DNA from: Streptomyces sp. SM10
Lineage (GTDB): Bacteria > Actinomycetota > Actinomycetes > Streptomycetales > Streptomycetaceae
Assembly (NCBI RefSeq): GCF_002910915.1
Contig: NZ_NEUF01000019.1
Location: 1-35,043, forward strand
Reading direction: 5' to 3'
DNA length: 35,043 bases
Positions 30,863 through 35,043 of this stretch are shown in pieces. The position numbers and the translations under genes were made by a program. Each line of letters opens with the position of its first letter. The stretch's first letter is position 1. The notes beneath the pieces were generated by a model. It did not search any database and had not been told where the DNA came from. It saw only the letters and a list, made by a program, of their open reading frames with translations.

Positions 30863-31593
30863 AGCACCCATGGGGGATCCCGTCGTTCCAGGAAGGCCGT
30901 CATCCCCTCCCGTGCGTCGTCGGAGGCGAAGAGCGATGCCGAGCGGGCGATGAGGTCTTCGGCGTGACTGTCGAAACTCTGCAGCACAGTAACCGTGACC
31001 AGCTCCTTCGACGCGGCCAGCCCCTGGGGGGATGCCCGGCGCAGTCCGTCGAGTACCGGTACGAGCGCCTTGTCCACATCCTCGCCGGCGAGGCTGACGA
31101 GGCCGATGCGGGCCGCCTCACCCGCGTCGAAGCGTTCGCCGGTGAGGTAGTAGCGGACGGCGGCGCGCGGGTCGATGCGAGGCAGCAGGGGCAGGGAGAT
31201 GACGGCGGGGGCGAGGCCGAGGCGGGACTCGGTGAGGGCGAAGGTGGCGTCCGGTCCGGCCGCCGAGATGTCGCAGGCGCCGAGGAGCCCGAGCCCGCCG
31301 GCCCGGACGTGTCCGGTGACCCGGGCGACGACGGGCTTGGGCAGGGCGACGATCGCGCGCATCAGGGCGACGAACGCCGCCGGGTCGGGTGGTGCGGTCA
31401 GGTCGGCGCCCGCGCAGAAGGTGTTTCCGGTGTGGGTGAGGACGACGGCCCGGACGGTGTCGTCGGCCGCGCAGCCGGCCAGGGACTCGGTGAGTTCGCC
31501 GACGAGCCGGGCCGAGAGCGCGTTGCGGTTGGCCGGGGAGTCGAGGGTGAGCGTGGTGATGCCCCGGTCGTGGGCGGGCGGTGCCAGGGTCAT
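30859..31593 (-). CDS. Enoyl-CoA hydratase/isomerase family protein
   Basis: A 244-residue crotonase-fold protein: ITTLTLDSPANRNALSARLV, VRAVVLTHTGNTFCAGADL (first oxyanion-hole strand), KPVVARVTGHVRAGGLGLLGACDISAAGPDATFALTESRLGLAP (second oxyanion strand and active-site region). The hydratase Glu pair is only partly recognisable: the AGGLGLLGACD loop has Leu and Gly where hydratases often have Glu, while the later Glu of LTESRLGLAP is present. It may thus be an isomerase or hydrolase variant. The start ATG overlaps the ligase stop (ATGA), and its stop overlaps the TetR start, so the three genes form one tight unit. Confidence 0.88.
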   Translation of the reverse strand: MTLAPPAHDRGITTLTLDSPANRNALSARLVGELTESLAGCAADDTVRAVVLTHTGNTFCAGADLTAPPDPAAFVALMRAIVALPKPVVARVTGHVRAGGLGLLGACDISAAGPDATFALTESRLGLAPAVISLPLLPRIDPRAAVRYYLTGERFDAGEAARIGLVSLAGEDVDKALVPVLDGLRRASPQGLAASKELVTVTVLQSFDSHAEDLIARSASLFASDDAREGMTAFLERRDPPWVL

Positions 31594-33167
31594 CGCGGCT
31601 TCTCCCGTTCGCGCAGCTCGCGCCGCAGGATCTTGCCGGACACCGCGCGGGGGACGGCCTCGATGAACTCGGCCTGTCTGACCTTCTTGTACGGGGAGAC
31701 CCGGTCGGCGACGTACTCCATGACGTCCTCCTCACTGAGGTCCTCCGCACCGGCCTGGCGGACCAGGTAGGCCTTGGGGACCTCGTTGCCGTCGGCGTCG
31801 TACACCCCGATGACGGCGGCGTCGGCGATCGAGGGGTGGGTGAGGAGCAGGGCCTCCAGATCGGCGGGGGCGACCTGGTAGCCCTTGTACTTGATGAGTT
31901 CCTTGACCCGGTCGACGACGTACAGCCAGCCGTCCCTGTCGACCCGGCCGACGTCACCGGTGTGCAGCCAGCCGTCGGCATCGATCATCGCGGCGGTGGC
32001 GTCGGACCGGCCGAGGTAGCCCTTCATCACCTGCGGGCCGCGGATGAGGATCTCGCCGTCGGTGCCGGTCCCGACGTCGATGCCGGGGTCGGTGAGCGAG
32101 ACGATCCGCATCTCGGTGCCGGGCAGCAGCTTCCCGACGGTGCCGGGCGGCGGGTTCACGGCGTCCAGGGGCACGACGTGGGTGCCGGGCGAGAGTTCGG
32201 TCATGCCGTAGGCCTGGCGGACGGCGGGCACGCCGAGCCGGGTGGAGCAGGCCGCGGCGAGTTCGGCGTCCAGGGGGGCGGCCGCGCTGACGATGTACTC
32301 CAGCGACGAGAGGTCGTAGTCGGCGACGAGCGGGTGCTTGGCGAGGGCGAGCACGATGGGCGGGGCGACGTAGAGGCCGGTGATCCGGTGGGTCTGGATC
32401 GTCTCCAGGAACTGGGCGAGGTCGAAGCGGGGCAGGACGACGACCGTGGCGCCGTAGCGGAGCGGGCCGTTCATGAGAGCCGTCAGCCCGTAGATGTGGA
32501 AGAAGGGGAGAACCGCCAGGATGCGGTCGCGCTCGCCGAGCGGGACGAAGGGCCGCAGCTGCTCCAGGTTGGTGGCGATGGAGCGGTGGGTGAGCATGAC
32601 GCCCTTGGGGGTGCCGGTCGTGCCCGAGGAGTACGGGAGGACCGCGATGTCCTCGGCAGGGTCGAAGGTGATCTCGGGTTCGGGGGCGGTGGAGCCCAGC
32701 ATGTCGAGTACGGAGATGTGTCCCTCGGCCTGGTCGCAGACGTAGATCTCCTCGATCCCGCCCGCGAGTTCGGCGGCCCGGCGGGCGACGTCCAGGAGCA
32801 GCGACACCGTGACGATCCAGCGGGCGCCGGAGTCCCCGAGCTGTTTGGCGAACTCCTCCGGGGTGGCGAGCGGGTGGATCGTGGTGACGGTGGCGCCCGC
32901 CCGGGTCGCCCCGTAGAAGACGGGCGGGTAGGCGATCGTGTTGGGGCTGTGCAGGGCGAGGACGTCGCCCTTGCGGAGTCCGGCCGCGGCGAGGTACGCG
33001 GCGATACGCCGGTGGAAGGTGTCGAGCTGGCCGTAGGTGACGCTCATGCCGTTGGTGCCGTCGATCAGGGCGGGCGTGTCACCGAAGTCGGCGGCGTTCC
33101 CCAGGACGGCTTCGTGGATGGGTCTTTCGAGGGGCTGGACGTCTGCGTACTCGCTGTGGAACACCAT
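31590..33167 (-). CDS. 4-coumarate/cinnamate:CoA ligase-type acyl-CoA synthetase
   Basis: A 525-residue ANL-family ligase that adenylates an aryl or acyl acid and transfers it to CoA. Box I is SSGTTGTPKGVMLTHRS; AYGMTELSPGTH, GEILIRGPQVMKGY (box II), HTGDVG, VDRVKELIKYKGYQVAP and the catalytic Lys of AVSGKILRREL follow in the standard order. It closely resembles the S. coelicolor cinnamate:CoA ligase (SCO4383, ScCCL). The residue after GEI in box II, Cys in plant enzymes and reported as Ala in ScCCL, is Leu here. AAGGGG lies about nine bases before the ATG. It heads the ligase-hydratase-TetR unit. Confidence 0.93.
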   Translation of the reverse strand: MVFHSEYADVQPLERPIHEAVLGNAADFGDTPALIDGTNGMSVTYGQLDTFHRRIAAYLAAAGLRKGDVLALHSPNTIAYPPVFYGATRAGATVTTIHPLATPEEFAKQLGDSGARWIVTVSLLLDVARRAAELAGGIEEIYVCDQAEGHISVLDMLGSTAPEPEITFDPAEDIAVLPYSSGTTGTPKGVMLTHRSIATNLEQLRPFVPLGERDRILAVLPFFHIYGLTALMNGPLRYGATVVVLPRFDLAQFLETIQTHRITGLYVAPPIVLALAKHPLVADYDLSSLEYIVSAAAPLDAELAAACSTRLGVPAVRQAYGMTELSPGTHVVPLDAVNPPPGTVGKLLPGTEMRIVSLTDPGIDVGTGTDGEILIRGPQVMKGYLGRSDATAAMIDADGWLHTGDVGRVDRDGWLYVVDRVKELIKYKGYQVAPADLEALLLTHPSIADAAVIGVYDADGNEVPKAYLVRQAGAEDLSEEDVMEYVADRVSPYKKVRQAEFIEAVPRAVSGKILRRELREREKPR

Positions 33168-33199
33168 GGCGGTCCCCTTCGACGCGGGTGGAGGGCCAG

Positions 33200-33221
33200 A
33201 ATCGCCCCTGCGAGGGCGAAT
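33200..33221. promoter_or_regulatory. Inverted repeat before the CoA ligase gene
   Basis: AATCGCCC (33200-33207) and GGGCGAAT (33214-33221) match at seven of eight pairs with a six-base gap. It lies 33-54 bases upstream of the ligase start, in the 83-bp gap after the acyl-CoA dehydrogenase. It could be the operator of the TetR protein at 30,266. Confidence 0.4.
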
Positions 33222-33250
33222 GGGGAGACCCTGGACATGACCGGAAGTCG

Positions 33251-34420
33251 TCAGTACGACTTCGGCAGGCCCAGGGTCTGGTGGGAGACGTAGTTGAGGA
33301 TCATTTCCCGGCTGACGGGCGCGATACGGGAGACACGTGCGGCCGTGATCAGGGAGGCGAGCCCGTACTCGCGGGTGAGGCCGTTGCCGCCGAGGGTGTG
33401 GACGGCCTGGTCGACGGCCCTCACGCAGGCCTCGGCGGCGGCGTACTTCGCCATGTTGGCGGCCTCGCCGGCGCCGATGTCGTCGCCGTCGTCGACGAGT
33501 TTCGCGGCCTTCTGCATCATGAGCCGGGCGAGCTCCAGCTCGATGTGCGCCTGGGCGAGCGGATGGGCGATGGCCTGGTGGGAGCCGATGGGCGCACCCT
33601 TCCAGACGGTGCGGGTCCTGGCGTACTCCACCGCACGCCCGACGGCGTGACGGCCCATGCCGATGGCGAAGGCCGCACCCATGATGCGCTCGGGGTTCAG
33701 CCCGGCGAAGAGCTGGAGCAGCCCGGTGTCCGCCTCCTCACCGACGAGTGCGCCGGCGGGCAGCCGTACGTCGTCGAGCACCAGCTCGAACTGCTTCTCG
33801 GCCGCTTGTAGTTCCATCTCGATCGGGGTGTGCGTGAAGCCGGGGGCGTCGCGGGGGACGATGAAGAGGCAGGGCTTGAGCTTGCCGGATTTCGCGTCCT
33901 CGGTCCGGCCGACGATCAGGGTGGCGTCGGAGATGTCGACGCCGGATATGAAGACCTTGCGGCCGCTGAGGATCCAGCCCCCCTCACCGTCGTGGCGGGC
34001 CGTGGTGGTGATGCGGTGCGAGTTGGAGCCGGCGTCGGGCTCGGTGATGCCGAACGACATGGTCAGGCTGCCGTCGGACAGGCCGGGCAGCCAGGCGCGC
34101 TTCTGGGCCTCGGTGCCGAAACGGGCGATGACGGTGCCGCAGATGGCCGGGGAGACGACGAGCATGAGCAGAGGGCTGCCCGCCGCGCCCAGCTCCTCCA
34201 GGACGATGGAGAGTTCGGCCATGCCGCAGCCTCCGCCGCCGTACTCCTCGGGAAGGTTGACCCCGAGGTAGCCGAGCTTGCCCGCCTCGTCCCAGAGCTC
34301 GCGGGGGTGCTCGCCCTTGCGGGCCAGGGCGGTGGTGTAGTCGCGTCCGAAGCGTGTGCCGAGTGCGGCCACGGCGGCGCGGAGTGCCTTGTGCTCTTCG
34401 GTTTCGAGGACGGTACTCAT
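33251..34420 (-). CDS. Acyl-CoA dehydrogenase
   Basis: A 389-residue FAD enzyme forming a 2,3 double bond in an acyl-CoA. Seen: N-terminal helices ending LGYLGVNLPEEYGGGGCGMAE, SFGITEPDAGSNSHRITTTA (FAD and substrate loop), GWILSGRKVFISGVDISD, the mid barrel VRLPAGALVGEE, and a C-terminal HTLGGNGLTREYGLASLITAARV, whose Glu stands at the position of the MCAD catalytic base. GAGGAG lies nine bases before the ATG at 34420. The biotin carboxylase gene ends 40 bases upstream on the same strand. Chain length is not readable; context suggests branched or short acyl-CoAs. Confidence 0.93.
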   Translation of the reverse strand: MSTVLETEEHKALRAAVAALGTRFGRDYTTALARKGEHPRELWDEAGKLGYLGVNLPEEYGGGGCGMAELSIVLEELGAAGSPLLMLVVSPAICGTVIARFGTEAQKRAWLPGLSDGSLTMSFGITEPDAGSNSHRITTTARHDGEGGWILSGRKVFISGVDISDATLIVGRTEDAKSGKLKPCLFIVPRDAPGFTHTPIEMELQAAEKQFELVLDDVRLPAGALVGEEADTGLLQLFAGLNPERIMGAAFAIGMGRHAVGRAVEYARTRTVWKGAPIGSHQAIAHPLAQAHIELELARLMMQKAAKLVDDGDDIGAGEAANMAKYAAAEACVRAVDQAVHTLGGNGLTREYGLASLITAARVSRIAPVSREMILNYVSHQTLGLPKSY

Positions 34421-34460
34421 GGGGCGTCTCCTCCTGGTGCGCGGGTGCGGGCGCGGACGG

Positions 34461-35043
34461 TCAGTCGGACGCGTCTTCGGGCGCGGGCGCGTCCTGTACG
34501 ACGGCGAGCAGCGCGCCGACCTCGACCTGGAGGCCGGGGGCGGCGTGGAGTGCGGTGAGGGTGCCGGACGCGGGGGCGAGGATGCGGTGCTCCATCTTCA
34601 TCGCCTCCAGCCAGATCAGCGGCTGCCCGGCCCGGACGGCGGCACCCGGCGCGAGTCCGTCGGCGAGGCGGACGACGGTGCCGGGCATGGGGGCGAGCAG
34701 GGAGCCGGGTTCGGTGCGTTCGGCGGGGTCGGTGAAGCGGGGCAGGGCGGTGAAGGTGTACGAACCGGACGTGGTGTCCACGTAGGTGCGGTCGCCGTGC
34801 GGGGCGACGGTGAAGTGCCGTGTCACACCACCGGTTTCGAGGGTGACCTTGCCGGGGCGGGCGGCGACGACACGCTCGCCGGATTCCGGGGTCGGCGTGC
34901 CGTCGCGGCCGGTGCGGTAGGCGATCTCGTACTCGGTGCCGTCGGGCTCGGCCCGGTAGCGCCGGGTCTGCGGTGCGGAGGCCAGGTTGCGCCAGGCGCC
35001 GAAGAGGGTGGAGAGGATCTTCACGGCGGTGGTCTTGCCGGCG
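34461..35043 (-). CDS. Acetyl/propionyl/methylcrotonyl-CoA carboxylase alpha subunit, biotinyl C-terminus (5' part outside window)
   Basis: Only the last 194 residues are inside the window. They hold the barrel linker between biotin carboxylase and BCCP (KILSTLFGAWRNLASAPQTRRYRAEPDG, EYEIAYRTGRDG) and the biotinyl domain PMPGTVVRLADGLAPGAAVRAGQPLIWLEAMKMEHRILAPASGTLTALHAAPG. Lys in EAMKMEH carries biotin. Together with a beta subunit, probably further right, it would carboxylate an acyl-CoA. The following acyl-CoA dehydrogenase and enoyl-CoA hydratase recall the leucine/isovalerate (liu) set, but the CoA ligase is not a usual member. Confidence 0.9.
   Translation of the reverse strand, partial: AGKTTAVKILSTLFGAWRNLASAPQTRRYRAEPDGTEYEIAYRTGRDGTPTPESGERVVAARPGKVTLETGGVTRHFTVAPHGDRTYVDTTSGSYTFTALPRFTDPAERTEPGSLLAPMPGTVVRLADGLAPGAAVRAGQPLIWLEAMKMEHRILAPASGTLTALHAAPGLQVEVGALLAVVQDAPAPEDASD

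Noticed and set aside
30990..30992. TTA on the minus strand within the enoyl-CoA hydratase gene
   Set aside because: It is out of frame (split between Val GTT and Thr ACT), so it is not a bldA codon.

Overview
The window is high-GC actinobacterial chromosome, almost certainly Streptomyces. G or C fills nearly every third codon position, GTG starts are common, and TANNNT -10 boxes sit 6-7 bases before start codons (leaderless genes). Several products are Streptomyces markers: DmdR1, an NsdA-type regulator, HtpX/PspAB, a DasR site and a SCO4402-family protein. From memory, the right two thirds looks colinear, in reverse, with the S. coelicolor SCO4403-SCO438x core region (purU, dmdR1, the SIS gene, pdxH, citrate synthase, cinnamate:CoA ligase); I could not check this by alignment.

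Layout, left to right. 1-5.4 kb: 5' part of a Ser/Thr kinase, a two-domain VOC protein, a cluster of DnaA-box-like sites, a TetR regulator, a PNPOx-like oxidase, and an htpX-pspAB stress operon. 5.4-8.5 kb: a flavin monooxygenase, then two decayed genes (an MFS transporter and a GlxA-type AraC regulator, each with an internal deletion) flanking a small membrane protein. 8.5-12.7 kb: signalling genes (RsbW-like ATPase, EF-hand protein, STAS antagonist, ECF sigma factor overlapping a zinc-finger anti-sigma/mycothiol-enzyme fusion), including about 600 bp with no convincing gene. 12.7-19.6 kb: purU, a SCO4402-family gene, an amino-acid-type binding lipoprotein, a Q/H/P-rich membrane protein, an NsdA-type regulator and a prim-pol-like protein. 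19.7-23.2 kb: a two-gene ABC exporter and an alpha/beta hydrolase that has both a LexA-like box and a TTA codon. 23.7-25.4 kb: dmdR1 with a long antisense ORF (compare adm), divergent from a SIS-domain gene carrying a DasR-type site. 25.4-29.3 kb: a PAS/PAS/GAF protein, a small transcription unit with a structured RNA, pdxH and a citrate synthase. 29.3-35 kb: an SRPBCC-ArsR pair behind a duplicated operator, then a leftward acyl-CoA gene set (biotin carboxylase, acyl-CoA dehydrogenase, CoA ligase, enoyl-CoA hydratase, TetR).

How the parts work together: the right end looks like an acyl/aryl-CoA degradation operon with its own TetR repressor. The dmdR1/SIS pair joins iron control to amino-sugar control. 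The centre holds a partner-switch style set (kinase-ATPase and STAS) beside an ECF/anti-sigma pair. No tRNA, rRNA, CRISPR array, insertion sequence or prophage was seen. The least explained items are the small RNA unit at about 26,987-27,263, the DnaA-box cluster at 1,982-2,160, and the gene-poor stretch at 8,953-9,565.
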